The notes: generated by a model from the letters alone, not told the origin. 64,000 nucleotides of DNA from Moraxellaceae bacterium (GCA_029267635.1 JAJUIK010000001.1:248001-312000); one strand, 5' to 3'; shown: positions 27,324 to 37,100, numbered from the stretch's first letter. Program-made: numbers and translations.

Positions 27324-27893
27324 ATGAAAACGGCCGGCAATGATTTGATTCGTCATCAACTGCATGAAAACCGTAAATGGTATCTGGCCTTGGGAATTCT
27401 GCTGATACTTTTTGCGGTAATTCTGCTGGCGGCTTTACCGTTTGCGACCTTATCGGTGGTGTTTTTATTTGGCGTGTTGATGATGCTGGGCGGTGTGGTG
27501 CATCTGCTGGCAGCCTTTAAAATTTTTGTCGGGGGTTTTCGCTGGTTATGGGCGCTTTTTGCCATGCTGTATTTTATTGCCGGTTATTATGCTTTTATCA
27601 CACCGGTTAAAACAGCCATTGTACTGACCCATCTGCTGGCTATTTTTCTCGTGATTGCCGGATTGATCCGAATGCTGCATGCATTTTTACTCAGGCCTCT
27701 GGCCGGATGGGGCTGGACCTTGTGGTCGGGCATGTTGACCTTGCTGAGCGGCATGTTGATTCTTCTTTCACCTGAGGCACCCTTTTGGATTTTGGGTTTC
27801 TTTTTGGCCATCGACATTTTATTTCAAGGTTTAAATTATCTGACTTTGGCTGTGGTGATCGGGCGAATCCCACCCAGTTCAGCGGATTGTTAA
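27324..27893 (+). CDS. HdeD-family (DUF308) membrane protein
   Basis: 189 residues with six predicted transmembrane helices in three pairs (from about residue 20 to 178), short loops and a Gly-rich repeat pattern (LGILLILFAVILL, GVLMMLGGVVHLL), as in HdeD/DUF308 proteins. In E. coli HdeD is tied to acid resistance at high cell density; that role here is only by family. AGGGTGAGCAGGCG before the ATG provides the ribosome site. Confidence 0.82.
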   Translation: MKTAGNDLIRHQLHENRKWYLALGILLILFAVILLAALPFATLSVVFLFGVLMMLGGVVHLLAAFKIFVGGFRWLWALFAMLYFIAGYYAFITPVKTAIVLTHLLAIFLVIAGLIRMLHAFLLRPLAGWGWTLWSGMLTLLSGMLILLSPEAPFWILGFFLAIDILFQGLNYLTLAVVIGRIPPSSADC

Positions 27894-28034
27894 ATATCTT
27901 TAAGTCCAACTTTTGTCTGGATCATCACTTCAGGTGAGTTCGGCTTCTATTGGTATGGGCTGTGTTTCGCAGTTGCCATCAGCGTGGACCGAGTCTGTTA
28001 CACTACGCTGTAAATAAAAGTGTGAAGAGTTGGC

Positions 28035-30026
28035 ATGAGTCTGGAAAGCCTGATTGACGAGTTAAATCCGCAACAACAGCAAGCAGCGACGACTAAGACG
28101 CAAAATTGTCTGGTATTGGCAGGAGCGGGTTGTGGCAAGACCAAAACCATTGTGGCGCGTGCGGCTTACCTGATTGCGCAAGGCGTTCCGGCCAATCAGA
28201 TCCAGATTCTCACCTTTACCCGGCGTGCTGCCAGTGAAATTGTAGCGCGCGTCGAGCTGGCTTTGGGAGCAGAAGCCAAAGGTTTACGTGCTTCGACCTT
28301 TCATACTTTTTGTATGTATCTACTGCGTCGTCAGCCGAAAGCCTTTGGGCTGGACAGCTTTTCGATTATTGATCGTGATGATCAGTTGATGATGTTCCGC
28401 CTGTTGCGCGGCAAGGATGACAAGAAAAATCCAAACCAGTTACCCAAGCCACAGCAACTCTGCGATTTGTACTCCTATGCGCGTAATACCCGGCAAAAAC
28501 TCAGTGTGGCTCTGGAAAAGCAGCTGCCGGAATTTCTAGCTTTTAAGCCGCAAATTGCTGCCATCATGCAGGAATATGAAGTGCGTAAACGAGCACGGGC
28601 ATTTTTGGATTATGATGATATTCTAGCCGTTGTAGCAGCCGCTCTGGCACAATCGGAAGCGTTGGCGGATTGGGTAGCTTCCATTTGTCGACATTTACTG
28701 GTCGATGAAATGCAGGATACCAATCCCTTGCAATGGGCCCTGCTAGAACCTTTACTGGGTAAAACCAGCCTGTTTTGTGTGGGTGACGATGCGCAGTCGA
28801 TTTATGGCTTTCGCGGAGCCGACTTTGAAAATATTCATCATTTTAAAGAGCGGGTACCCGATGCCGAGATTTTCAAACTTTCGCAAAACTACCGTTCGAC
28901 CCAGGAAATTCTGGATTTGTCCAACTGGTTGCTGGATCAAAGCCCGATTGCTTATGACAAGCGACTAGAGGCGTATCGCGGCGATGGTCTCAAGCCGAAG
29001 CTGCATATTTTTCCCAATGAATTTGATGAAGCCAAATGGATCGCGATTGATATTAAAGAACGACATTTGCTAGAAGGTGCACCGTGGTCAGATCACATGG
29101 TACTGGTACGTTCGGGTTTTGCCGCCCGGCATATTGAAGCCGCGATGATTCAGGCCAATGTCCCGTACCGTTTTATTGGCGGGATGAAACTATTAGAAAC
29201 TGCGCATGTAAAGGATCTGCTCAGTCTGCTGCGGGTGATTGCCAATCCGCGCGATGATATTGCCTGGATGCGTTTTTTAACCTTGTGGAATGGGGTGGGT
29301 GATGTCAGTGCCAGCAAGCTGTCGCAACAATTGCTTGAGCAGACGGATTTCGATGCCATCCTGCTGACCTTGATTCAGTTTGGCCGCATTCCAGAGCCGA
29401 GCATGGTACTGATGCAACAAATGGTCAGCTTGCGGCATGATGTCGCAGCCTGTGTACAGCTGGGCATTGATGCATTGCGTGAACAGCTCGAAGAAAATTA
29501 TGCCAAAAAAGACTGGTCAAAACGTTTAGGTGATTTTGAACTGGTCAAGCAATTGGCCGTCAAACACCAGCAGTTGAACGAATTTCTGGAAGAGTATGTG
29601 CTCGATCCGATTTCGATCAGTGAGATTGAGCGCCAGTCGGAAGAGGATGTGGTGACCTTGATTACCATTCACTCTGCTAAAGGTACTGAGCAAAAAGTCT
29701 GTTATGTGGCCAATGTCACCGCCGGACAATATCCGCATGCGCGTGCGCAAGGGGATTTTCATGAAGTCGAAGAAGAACGTCGGGTTTTATATGTCGCGTT
29801 GACCCGTGCGCAGAATGAACTCATCCTGACCAAACAGAATCTGAGTCTTTGGGCCAAAGAACTGATGGATGAGCAGGGACGACGTATCGAGAGCTACTTT
29901 CTGAATGATCTGACCCGAAATCTATGCACGCAGGAAATCCATTACAAGGCACGCCAGCAAACGGTGAAGAGTGCCCTGATTGAACGGCAGGCATTAAACT
30001 TAGATTTTGGACTCGATCTCGATTAA
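28035..30026 (+). CDS. UvrD/Rep-type superfamily 1 DNA helicase
   Basis: 663 residues. Walker A GAGCGKTKT (about residue 32), motif Ia LTFTRRAASEI, motif II LVDEMQDTNPLQW (about 222), motif III GDDAQSIYGFRGA (about 250), motif IV QNYRSTQ, motif V VTLITIHSAKGTE (about 540) and motif VI RRVLYVALTRAQ (about 585). This is a 3'-5' SF1A ATPase. It is shorter than standard UvrD or Rep (about 670-730) and lacks their usual C-terminal tail, so it is an accessory UvrD-like helicase rather than a confident uvrD or rep. The RRM gene follows 82 bases later. Confidence 0.9.
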   Translation: MSLESLIDELNPQQQQAATTKTQNCLVLAGAGCGKTKTIVARAAYLIAQGVPANQIQILTFTRRAASEIVARVELALGAEAKGLRASTFHTFCMYLLRRQPKAFGLDSFSIIDRDDQLMMFRLLRGKDDKKNPNQLPKPQQLCDLYSYARNTRQKLSVALEKQLPEFLAFKPQIAAIMQEYEVRKRARAFLDYDDILAVVAAALAQSEALADWVASICRHLLVDEMQDTNPLQWALLEPLLGKTSLFCVGDDAQSIYGFRGADFENIHHFKERVPDAEIFKLSQNYRSTQEILDLSNWLLDQSPIAYDKRLEAYRGDGLKPKLHIFPNEFDEAKWIAIDIKERHLLEGAPWSDHMVLVRSGFAARHIEAAMIQANVPYRFIGGMKLLETAHVKDLLSLLRVIANPRDDIAWMRFLTLWNGVGDVSASKLSQQLLEQTDFDAILLTLIQFGRIPEPSMVLMQQMVSLRHDVAACVQLGIDALREQLEENYAKKDWSKRLGDFELVKQLAVKHQQLNEFLEEYVLDPISISEIERQSEEDVVTLITIHSAKGTEQKVCYVANVTAGQYPHARAQGDFHEVEEERRVLYVALTRAQNELILTKQNLSLWAKELMDEQGRRIESYFLNDLTRNLCTQEIHYKARQQTVKSALIERQALNLDFGLDLD

Positions 30027-30108
30027 ACTAGCGACATTGCGCCGAGGCGTTCAAAAAGTGGAGTAGGCGAGTGCTTTTTGATGGTTTTGCCTATTGGAAG
30101 ATGAAGGT

Positions 30109-30357
30109 ATGAAAATTTTGGTTCGCAGCTTGGAGCGTTCAGTTTCAGAAGCCGAGTTATTGGCATTATTTCAAGCTTATGGCAAGGTGGAGAGCTGTAC
30201 CTTGGTGATGGATGCAGACACCGGAAAATCCAAGGGTTTTGGTTTTGTGGAAATGCCTAATCCGCGTGAAGCAATCAAGGCGATTAAGGGCTTGAATACG
30301 CTGCGGGTGCATGGCGTGGGCATTCGGGTGAAGGCGGCGGAAGAGCAGGCGAAATAA
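30109..30357 (+). CDS. Small RNA-recognition-motif (RRM) protein
   Basis: 82 residues, a single RRM. RNP2 is MKILVRSL at the start, and RNP1 is KSKGFGFVEM (about residues 42-51) with the aromatic residues that stack on RNA bases. Such single-RRM proteins are found in cyanobacteria and many proteobacteria; targets are unknown here. Start at the ATG giving MKILVRSLERSV; the family begins here, and a TTG five codons upstream is unlikely. Confidence 0.88.
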   Translation: MKILVRSLERSVSEAELLALFQAYGKVESCTLVMDADTGKSKGFGFVEMPNPREAIKAIKGLNTLRVHGVGIRVKAAEEQAK

Positions 30358-30392
30358 GCCCGTCTGTTGCAACCGGGAAACATGAAGAGTAA

Positions 30393-30417
30393 GAGAGGAG
30401 CAAATGCTCCTCTTTTT
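30393..30417 (+). terminator. Terminator after the RRM gene
   Basis: GAGGAGCA and TGCTCCTC arms with a 2-base AA between them, then TTTTT, 36 bases after the RRM stop. Confidence 0.8.
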
Positions 30418-30513
30418 ACGGGGATCAATCAAAAAAATGATATTCAAATGCGCCCGCTGTGGTTAATCTATTCACCTATCTTGTTGTTGATGTTGCCAGA
30501 TTAAGGAAAAACT

Positions 30514-31017
30514 ATGTCTCGCGTTGCTCGTTATCATGCTGACCGTACCAATCAGAAACTGTATTTTGCACGCCTGTCGTGTCAACAAGCTGAGCAGACC
30601 GAACATGTTCAACAAGCACAAGCACATCGCGAAGCCGCAGTGTTCCATTTGCATGGGGCAGTACTGGCCTTTTTGCAGGAACTGGTGCGTTATTACCGTT
30701 TGAATGACTTGCAGCCAACACTGAAGTCCATTGAAGAGCTTATGGCGGCCAAAGGTCAGGTTTCGCCGGAAGTCTCGGTGATGCAGCAATTGGCCAAAAA
30801 TGGCTTTATTGCCGAGTTAAAGCGTGCCTATCGCATGTGCCAGTATGCACCGGAGCCGACTGAGCCGACGCCGGAAGAAGAAACCTCATCCAATCTGATT
30901 ATCAAAGTCACGCAAGGACCGCAAGCCTGGTTGCCGGATGTGAAAATTTTACGTGAATGGCATCGTGACCTGACCCAGCTGATCGATGGTTTTCGTAACG
31001 AAATGGTGGAGTTTTAA
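30514..31017 (+). CDS. DUF6586-type hypothetical protein
   Basis: 167 residues, soluble and mostly helical. N-terminus MSRVARYHADRTNQKLYFARLSCQQAE and an alpha-helical layout resemble a conserved gammaproteobacterial family of unknown function (I believe DUF6586). A Pro/Glu-rich linker (EPTEPTPEEE, about 112-121) splits the protein into two parts. No catalytic motif seen. AAGGAAAAACT before the ATG supports the start. Confidence 0.65.
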   Translation: MSRVARYHADRTNQKLYFARLSCQQAEQTEHVQQAQAHREAAVFHLHGAVLAFLQELVRYYRLNDLQPTLKSIEELMAAKGQVSPEVSVMQQLAKNGFIAELKRAYRMCQYAPEPTEPTPEEETSSNLIIKVTQGPQAWLPDVKILREWHRDLTQLIDGFRNEMVEF

Positions 31018-31123
31018 GGCAAAACGAGCACCTGACTTGAAATTTGGGTCGGTCGGGCCTATATAAAATCAAGAGAAGCAAAGTGCAGGTGCTCTTTGCC
31101 ACCATGTTGAACATGGAGGATGT

Positions 31124-31402
31124 ATGTCTATTCAACAGTTGAAAGAACTCTTCGGGAGTCCAGAAGCGATTTTAGAATTGGTTCAACTAGAAAGTGGCGA
31201 GCTGGCATTGCGTAATGCAGGTTCAGAGAAAGAGCCCTTGGTGAAGATTCAATTCAATGATGAAATCAAAGCCTTGCTTGGCGATGAAACCGCCTTGGTG
31301 GCGCAGCACATGATTCAAGCCGCCTTGTTTGGCCTGATGGAAAAACAGGTTCATCAATGGCAAGCGGAAGTGGTGGATGAACCACCAAAATACCTCAGTT
31401 AA
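31124..31402 (+). CDS. Hypothetical small acidic protein
   Basis: 92 residues, acidic, no signal peptide or membrane segment. The N-terminus MSIQQLKELFGSPEAILELVQLESGEL and the alternating strand-helix pattern suggest one compact domain. I do not recognise its function. ATGGAGGATGT upstream gives a good ribosome site, and a terminator follows at once. It lies 106 bases after the DUF6586-type gene in the same direction. Confidence 0.7.
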   Translation: MSIQQLKELFGSPEAILELVQLESGELALRNAGSEKEPLVKIQFNDEIKALLGDETALVAQHMIQAALFGLMEKQVHQWQAEVVDEPPKYLS

Positions 31403-31432
31403 AAAAAAGCGGCTAGATGGCCGCTTTTTTGT
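31401..31432. terminator. Bidirectional terminator between convergent genes
   Basis: AAAAAAGCGGC and GCCGCTTTTTT arms around TAGATG. It serves the small acidic protein gene (+) and the antiporter gene (-), whose stops lie on either side. Confidence 0.85.
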
Positions 31433-31441
31433 TGCCCGGTT

Positions 31442-33160
31442 CTAGTGTGAGTTGCCGTTATGGTTATGCGCAAGTGCAATCTGGTCGAGAATATGTCCAC
31501 TCATATTGCGTGCCATTTCTTCTTTGGCATAGAACACTTCACCAATGTTGTCCTGACGGATGACTTCGGCTTCTTCCTTGTTCTCGGCACAGACTAGCAC
31601 CTGAATCTGCGGATTGAGCTGCTTGGCAATATCGACAATACGGTGAATATCCAGAATATCCATCGGGGAAATGACCAGTAGCCGTGCATGCATGATATGT
31701 GCCTGAATCAGAACACTGGGTTCCGTCGCGACCCCACTCACGGCAGCGATGCCTTTGCCACGCAGTTTCTCTACGATTTCCCGGTTTTCTTCCGCAATGA
31801 CCACCTTGATGTCTTGAGCCATCAAATTTTCGGTAATGCGACGGCCCACTTCACCATGCCCAACAATCACCACCTGATCACGCAGGTAATCTTGTGAGAC
31901 TTCATCGGGTAACATCGCCAGCGGGTCACCACTACGTTCCAACAAACGTGCCAGATGAGAGCGCTCACGAATCCAGCGTTGCACCGGCTCAATCGCCGAG
32001 AACACGAAAGAATTGAGTGTAATCGAGATTAAAGCCCCTGCCAGAATCAGGTTTTGTCCTTCCAGACTGAGCAAATTCAGGGAGACCCCAAGCGTCGCCA
32101 GAATAAATGAAAACTCGCCAATTTGTGCCAGGCTGGCCCCGACCGTTAGCGCCGTATTGATCGGATAGCGGAAGAACAATACCAGGGCCATGGCGGCCAG
32201 TGTTTTACCAATCATGATGATGGCGACAACCGCTAGAATGTGTAGCGGCTGTTCAACCAGAATTTGTGGATCAAACAGCATCCCAACCGACACGAAAAAC
32301 AAGATGGAAAAGATTTCCCGCAAGGGTAAGGTTTCTTCTTCAGCACGATGGCTAAAGTCTGATTCTTTCACCACCATCCCGGCAAAGAATGCACCAAGCG
32401 CCATGGACACGCCAAAGACCGCATAAGAGCCATAGGCAATCGACACTGCTGCAGCCACGACGGTTAAGGTAAACAGTTCACGCGAGCCCAAACGTGCCAC
32501 AAACTGCATAATCAGCGGGACGAGACGTTTGCCGATAATCAGCATAAAGGCAATAAAACCGGCCACTTTGAGCAAGGTAAGCCCCAGCGTTAGCCAGATA
32601 TTGCTATCACCAGTGTCAGTCAGCGCTTTACCGCCCAGCAACACCGCTGTAGCCGGTAACAGCACCAAGACCAGCACCATCACCAGATCTTCAACCAGCA
32701 GCCAGCCAACGGCAATTTTACCGTTGACCGAATCCAGTAGACCACGATCTCCCAAGGCCTTGAGCAGCACTACGGTACTGGCACAGGACAGGCTTAAACC
32801 AAAGACCAGTGCTGAGCCAAATTCCCAGCCCCACAGCATCGAAACCCCAATGCCCAGCAAGGTTGCCACTGCAATCTGTAAGACCGCACCCGGTAAGGCA
32901 ATCCTGCGGACCTGCAGCAAGTCATTTAAGGAGAAATGCATACCGACGCCGAACATCAGGAACATCACGCCCAGTTCTGCCAACTGATTGGCGAGATGAA
33001 TGTCGGCCACAATTCCAGGAGTGTTCGGACTGATAATAATCCCGGCGATCAGATAACCGATGAGCGGAGGCAGGCGTAAACGGGCGGCCAGATAGCCAAA
33101 AATCAGTGCAATACCAAAACCGACGGCCAGTAAGATAATGAGGTCTACATCATGGGGCAC
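31442..33160 (-). CDS. Kef/YbaL-type cation:proton antiporter
   Basis: 572 residues. About 12 transmembrane helices in residues 1-390 (CPA2 Na+/H+ exchanger fold) with the RLPPLIGYLIAGIIISP entry helix. A cytoplasmic TrkA-N (RCK) domain starts at VVIVGHGEVGRRI (about 425), a nucleotide-binding GxGxxG loop. The layout matches KefC/YbaL, inner-membrane potassium or cation efflux coupled to protons. A KefF/KefG partner is not adjacent. The C-terminus ends in a short His/Asn-rich tail (AHNHNGNSH). Which cation it moves is not clear from sequence. Confidence 0.9.
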   Translation of the reverse strand: MPHDVDLIILLAVGFGIALIFGYLAARLRLPPLIGYLIAGIIISPNTPGIVADIHLANQLAELGVMFLMFGVGMHFSLNDLLQVRRIALPGAVLQIAVATLLGIGVSMLWGWEFGSALVFGLSLSCASTVVLLKALGDRGLLDSVNGKIAVGWLLVEDLVMVLVLVLLPATAVLLGGKALTDTGDSNIWLTLGLTLLKVAGFIAFMLIIGKRLVPLIMQFVARLGSRELFTLTVVAAAVSIAYGSYAVFGVSMALGAFFAGMVVKESDFSHRAEEETLPLREIFSILFFVSVGMLFDPQILVEQPLHILAVVAIIMIGKTLAAMALVLFFRYPINTALTVGASLAQIGEFSFILATLGVSLNLLSLEGQNLILAGALISITLNSFVFSAIEPVQRWIRERSHLARLLERSGDPLAMLPDEVSQDYLRDQVVIVGHGEVGRRITENLMAQDIKVVIAEENREIVEKLRGKGIAAVSGVATEPSVLIQAHIMHARLLVISPMDILDIHRIVDIAKQLNPQIQVLVCAENKEEAEVIRQDNIGEVFYAKEEMARNMSGHILDQIALAHNHNGNSH

Positions 33161-33261
33161 TAAAAACTCCTTAAACGTGGGTTAAGGCTAAGAGACAGTA
33201 AGCATAAATAATGCCAACAAAGCGTTAGCTGAAAATATTAACAAGCTGAGGAAAAAAAAGG

Positions 33262-33297
33262 CAAAAAAAAACGACCTCGAGAGAGATCGTTTTCTTC
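33262..33297 (-). terminator. rpmB-rpmG terminator
   Basis: ACGA and TCGT arms with inner CTC/GAG pairing, next to a run of nine A that reads as U on the minus strand, 15 bases after the rpmG stop. Confidence 0.7.
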
Positions 33298-33311
33298 TGA
33301 AAAAGCTAAAA

Positions 33312-33467
33312 TTATTTGATTTTAGCTTCTTTGAAAATCACGTGTTGACGAATTTTTGGGTCAAACTTTTTGATTTCCATTTTTTCAGGCATGGTACGTT
33401 TGTTTTTGGTCGTGGTGTAGAAATAACCAGTACCAGCAGTCGAAACTAGGCGAATTTTGTCACGCAT
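33312..33467 (-). CDS. rpmG: 50S ribosomal protein L33
   Basis: 51 residues, too short for common ORF cut-offs. Translation reads [17 protein letters not shown], then [17 protein letters not shown] and ends FKEAKIK, the proteobacterial L33 pattern (cysteine-free type). AAGGAGT-like sequence lies upstream of the ATG at 33467. It follows rpmB by 12 bases, the standard rpmB-rpmG pair. Confidence 0.96.
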   Translation of the reverse strand: MRDKIRLVSTAGTGYFYTTTKNKRTMPEKMEIKKFDPKIRQHVIFKEAKIK

Positions 33468-33479
33468 TGTACTGACTCC

Positions 33480-33716
33480 TTAGATCTTTTGGCCTTGAGC
33501 ACGAAGATCAGCTACAACCTTTTCAATGCCCAATTTGTCGATGATACGCATACCTTTAGTTGTAAGGCGAAGACGAACGAAACGTTTTTCGCTTTCCAAC
33601 CAGAAACGGTGGTGATGCAGGTTCGGCTCGAACCGGCGTTTGGTTTTGTTGTTGGCGTGTGAGACGTTGTTACCAACGACTGGACGCTTGCCGGTAACTT
33701 GGCAAACCTTAGACAT
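33480..33716 (-). CDS. rpmB: 50S ribosomal protein L28
   Basis: 78 residues from the ATG at 33716, the normal L28 length: [27 protein letters not shown], then [13 protein letters not shown]. An open upstream extension to 33848 has no family match, and GGAG sits before the ATG at 33716. First gene of the rpmB-rpmG operon. Confidence 0.97.
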
Positions 33717-33879
33717 GGTGGAACTCCATTGATTTAGCCAGCAGCAAATCTGTGGCCAGTCATAAAATAAACGGATGAATTCATTCAAGGGGCGTTTTAT
33801 ACCAGAAATACGATTAAAAGACAAGCGAATTAGGCTAAAACCCAACATGATGCTGTGTGATAGATCATGCCTTGACCAC

Positions 33880-35328
33880 TTAGTGCAGAAGCCATTTTGA
33901 AATCAATTTATGCAATGGTTTGTTAAATGGTGGTAGAACAAATTTTAAACTGTACAGTTTAGGTTTTGACATCATTGAACGTTCATGCGACAAACTGAAA
34001 AAGCCTTCCGGACCGTGATATTTTCCCATTCCTGAGGCACCAATGCCGCCAAAGGGCAGGTCATCCTGTGCAACATGGGTCAAGACCGAATTCTGGCCAA
34101 AATGCCCTGAATGAGTACGCCGTGCTAGAGAATCAGCACGCGCTGTATCAAAGTCGAAATAGTATAACGCAAGTGGACGCGGACGTTGATTAATAAACTC
34201 AATCACCTCGTCAATTTGATCATATTCCATGATCGGCAGAATCGGGCCAAAGATCTCATTTTGCATCAATGCCATGTCTGGGGTGACTTGAGTCACCAGC
34301 GTTGGCGCGATTTTGCGTACTGGACCAAGGTCTTCATCATGTGGATTAATTTCAATAAGTTGGGCACCATTTTGCCGTGCATTCTCAAGATAGCCTTGCA
34401 GACGGCTGTACTGTTTTTCGTTGACAATCGAGGTGTAATCCTGATTTTCCGCCAGTTCGGGATACATTTCTAAGGCAAAGGCTTTAAAGGCTTCAATAAA
34501 CTCCTCTGTTTTGCCACGCGGCAAGAACAGGTAATCCGTGGCCACGCAGGATTGTCCTGCATTCCACAGTTTGCCCACCGCAATACGTTGTGCAACAACC
34601 GATATTGACATGGAGGAGTGGACAATCGCAGGAGATTTCCCCCCCAGCTCCAGAATGACCGGGACCAGATTTTCCGCTGCTGCCGCCATCACGATTTTAC
34701 CGACCGTGGTTGAGCCCGTAAACACGAGTTTGTCAAAAGCCAAACGGCAGAAGGTATCGGAAATAACCCCACCGCCATTGATTACGCTGACCAGTTCGGC
34801 TGGAAAAGCCTCTGCCAAAGCCTGTTGCAGTACCTGGCCAAAATTAGCTGATGCGCTGGATATTTTGATCATGGCATGATTGCCGGCTGCCAGGGCACAA
34901 ATCAGCGGCCCGACCGAGAGCAGCAGGGGATAATTCCACGGTGCCATAATGCCGATCACGCCCAAGGGTTGATATTGCACCCAGCCTTTGGCTGGTTGAT
35001 GCAGGATGCTGATGTGACGTTTGGAGGGCCGCATCCAGCCGCGTAAATGCTTGCTATAATAGTGAATATGTTCTAAACAGGTGAGGAGTTCACCAATTTT
35101 GGTTTCTCCGATTGAACGATTACCATAGTCGTGGTTGATGGCTTCAGCAAACTGATCCTGATATTTAACTAAAACGGTTTTTAAACGTGCTAAACGCTCG
35201 ATCCGTTCCTTGGCACTCGCCAGCGGATTATTTTGATAGGCGGTTTTTTGCAAGGCCAAAACCGTATGCAAATGCTGAATATCGGATGAAGAGGAGACGT
35301 CTGCTGTCGTTTTAGTGGAAGTGTTCAT
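33880..35328 (-). CDS. Aldehyde dehydrogenase (coniferyl-aldehyde dehydrogenase type)
   Basis: 482 residues. NAD(P)-dependent oxidation of an aldehyde to an acid. [19 protein letters not shown] (about 125-143) is the cofactor segment, [11 protein letters not shown] near 205 the Rossmann loop, [11 protein letters not shown] with the general-base Glu near 230, and [14 protein letters not shown] the nucleophilic Cys near 265. The C-terminus has a hydrophobic/basic tail ([20 protein letters not shown]) that could bind membrane, as in long-chain aldehyde dehydrogenases. Closest in pattern to the CalB group. Divergent from a TetR gene with a palindrome between them. Confidence 0.9.
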   Translation of the reverse strand: MNTSTKTTADVSSSSDIQHLHTVLALQKTAYQNNPLASAKERIERLARLKTVLVKYQDQFAEAINHDYGNRSIGETKIGELLTCLEHIHYYSKHLRGWMRPSKRHISILHQPAKGWVQYQPLGVIGIMAPWNYPLLLSVGPLICALAAGNHAMIKISSASANFGQVLQQALAEAFPAELVSVINGGGVISDTFCRLAFDKLVFTGSTTVGKIVMAAAAENLVPVILELGGKSPAIVHSSMSISVVAQRIAVGKLWNAGQSCVATDYLFLPRGKTEEFIEAFKAFALEMYPELAENQDYTSIVNEKQYSRLQGYLENARQNGAQLIEINPHDEDLGPVRKIAPTLVTQVTPDMALMQNEIFGPILPIMEYDQIDEVIEFINQRPRPLALYYFDFDTARADSLARRTHSGHFGQNSVLTHVAQDDLPFGGIGASGMGKYHGPEGFFSLSHERSMMSKPKLYSLKFVLPPFNKPLHKLISKWLLH

Positions 35329-35365
35329 GACCGGCTGCCATTTTTTGATCGATCAGGTTTAGATG

Positions 35366-35385
35366 TTTAGAGTAAAAACTCTAAA
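35366..35385. promoter_or_regulatory. Perfect palindrome, likely TetR operator
   Basis: TTTAGAGT-AAAA-ACTCTAAA has 8-bp perfect arms around four A. It lies between the divergent aldehyde dehydrogenase and TetR genes, 38 bases from the first start and 56-75 from the second, where a repressor of both promoters would bind. Confidence 0.65.
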
Positions 35386-35459
35386 GAGTCAAGTGCCAGA
35401 TATGTTAGTCTGCACGGGTATCGAATAGATGGTTATTGAGAATGTTGCATTCCAGAACG

Positions 35460-36149
35460 ATGAAAACCAGAGAACGCATCTTGCATCTTAGCTTGCAATT
35501 GTTTAATGAGCGTGGCGAACGTGCCGTGACCACCAATCATATTGCAGCAGAGCTCGGCATTAGTCCGGGCAATCTATATTACCATTTCCGCAATAAGCAG
35601 GAAATCATCAAGGAATTGATGCAGCAATACCAGAAAGAAACTCTGCAAATGCTGTCCTTGCCGGAAGATCGGCCACTGAATGCCAATGATAAAATCCGTT
35701 ATTTTCAGGTATTAAGCAGCCAGTTGTGGGCATACCGGTTTTTACATCGTGATGTGTATCATCTGGTTGAAAATAATAATGATTTTCGTAAAATTTACCC
35801 GCGTTTTGCTGGGCAGGTGATGCAGCAGGGACAAAAAATCTATCAGGCTTTTGTGGATGCTGGCCTGATGAAAATGACGCCTTCAGAAATTGAAGCCCTG
35901 ATTATCAATCTGTGGATTGTACTGACCAACTGGACCAATTTTCTCTATATGTCCGGTCATATCAGTGACAGCAACCATCTGGAAGAAAAATGGGTCTGGC
36001 AGGCATTGCGCCAGATGGTGTTCCTGGAAGGTCCTTATCTGATGGGGGAAAGCCGTGAAACCTATGAACGGTTACTGGAAACATTTGGACCTTCAGAGCT
36101 GTTTGCCAGCCTGTCTTTGAGCAAGGGCGAATCTGAGCCGAGTATTTAG
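35460..36149 (+). CDS. TetR/AcrR-family transcriptional regulator
   Basis: 229 residues from the preferred ATG; in-frame starts at 35442 (ATG) and 35436 (TTG) would add 6-8 residues. The N-terminal helix-turn-helix is clear: RERILHLSLQLFNERG, then VTTNHIAAELGISPGNLYYHFRNKQEI (residues about 25-51). The C-terminal ligand domain is helical and Trp/Tyr-rich (LWIVLTNWTNFLYM). It is divergent from the aldehyde dehydrogenase gene and probably controls it, with an aldehyde or fatty compound as possible ligand (inference). Confidence 0.85.
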   Translation: MKTRERILHLSLQLFNERGERAVTTNHIAAELGISPGNLYYHFRNKQEIIKELMQQYQKETLQMLSLPEDRPLNANDKIRYFQVLSSQLWAYRFLHRDVYHLVENNNDFRKIYPRFAGQVMQQGQKIYQAFVDAGLMKMTPSEIEALIINLWIVLTNWTNFLYMSGHISDSNHLEEKWVWQALRQMVFLEGPYLMGESRETYERLLETFGPSELFASLSLSKGESEPSI

Positions 36150-36217
36150 CCAGCGCAGAAAAACGGTTAGAATGCTGAACTTATATTAAAAATTAACTGA
36201 TAAGTGATATTGATAAC

Positions 36218-37084
36218 ATGAACATGACCACTGCCAATACGGCACGTTTACTGATTACTTGTGAAGACAAGCCGGGTATTGTGCAAGCTGTATCAAGCTT
36301 TTTGTATCATCAGGGTGCCAATATTACCGCACTGGATCAATATGCGACAGAAGCGCAGGGTGGGCAGTATTTCATGCGTGTTGAATTTGAGCTGGAGCAT
36401 TTGCGTACCCGTAAAGAAACCTTGTTACACACCTTTGCCAGTAATGTGGCAGAACGTTACGGTATGCAGTGGCGTTTGGCCCTGGTCAGTGATGTGAAAA
36501 AAGTCGGTATTTTGGTATCTAAGGTGGATCACGCCTTACTGGAGTTGTTGTGGCGTCATGCCCGTGGTGGTCTACCTTGTGAAATTACCAAAGTGGTGTC
36601 CAACCACGAAACCTTGCGTGAAGCAGTGGAAAACTTTGGTATTCCTTTTGAAGTGGTGCCGGTGAACAAGGAAAACAAAACCGAAGCCTATGCCAAAATT
36701 GATGAAATGATGCAGGGCAATGACCTGCTAGTGTTGGCGCGTTATATGCAAATTCTGAGTGAAGAGTTTGTCGCCAAATGGCCGATGAAAATTATCAATA
36801 TTCATCACTCTTTCTTGCCGGCCTTTGTTGGTGCCAATCCGTATAAACAAGCCTATGAAAAAGGCGTCAAGCTGATCGGGGCCACGGCGCATTATGTCAC
36901 GGCAGATCTGGATCAAGGTCCCATCATTGAGCAGGATGTAGAACGCGTCAGCCATGATTATAATGTTGAGCAGCTACGCGAACTGGGTGAAGATGTCGAG
37001 CGTAATGTACTGGCGCGTGCAGTGAAATGGCATCTGCAAGACCGTATTATTGTGGATGGTAATAAAACGGTTGTGTTCCAATAA
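36218..37084 (+). CDS. purU: Formyltetrahydrofolate deformylase
   Basis: 288 residues. Splits 10-formyl-THF into formate and THF, feeding PurT-type purine synthesis and balancing one-carbon pools. An N-terminal ACT domain (LLITCEDKPGIVQAVSSFLY, residues 11-85) senses methionine/glycine in the E. coli enzyme. The formyltransferase domain has MQILSEEFVAKW, the catalytic region INIHHSFLPAFVGANPY (Asn/His near 205) and TAHYVTADLDQGPIIEQD (Asp near 243). A terminator with a UUCG loop follows. Confidence 0.96.
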   Translation: MNMTTANTARLLITCEDKPGIVQAVSSFLYHQGANITALDQYATEAQGGQYFMRVEFELEHLRTRKETLLHTFASNVAERYGMQWRLALVSDVKKVGILVSKVDHALLELLWRHARGGLPCEITKVVSNHETLREAVENFGIPFEVVPVNKENKTEAYAKIDEMMQGNDLLVLARYMQILSEEFVAKWPMKIINIHHSFLPAFVGANPYKQAYEKGVKLIGATAHYVTADLDQGPIIEQDVERVSHDYNVEQLRELGEDVERNVLARAVKWHLQDRIIVDGNKTVVFQ

Positions 37085-37100
37085 CAGTGTTGGAAAGAGT

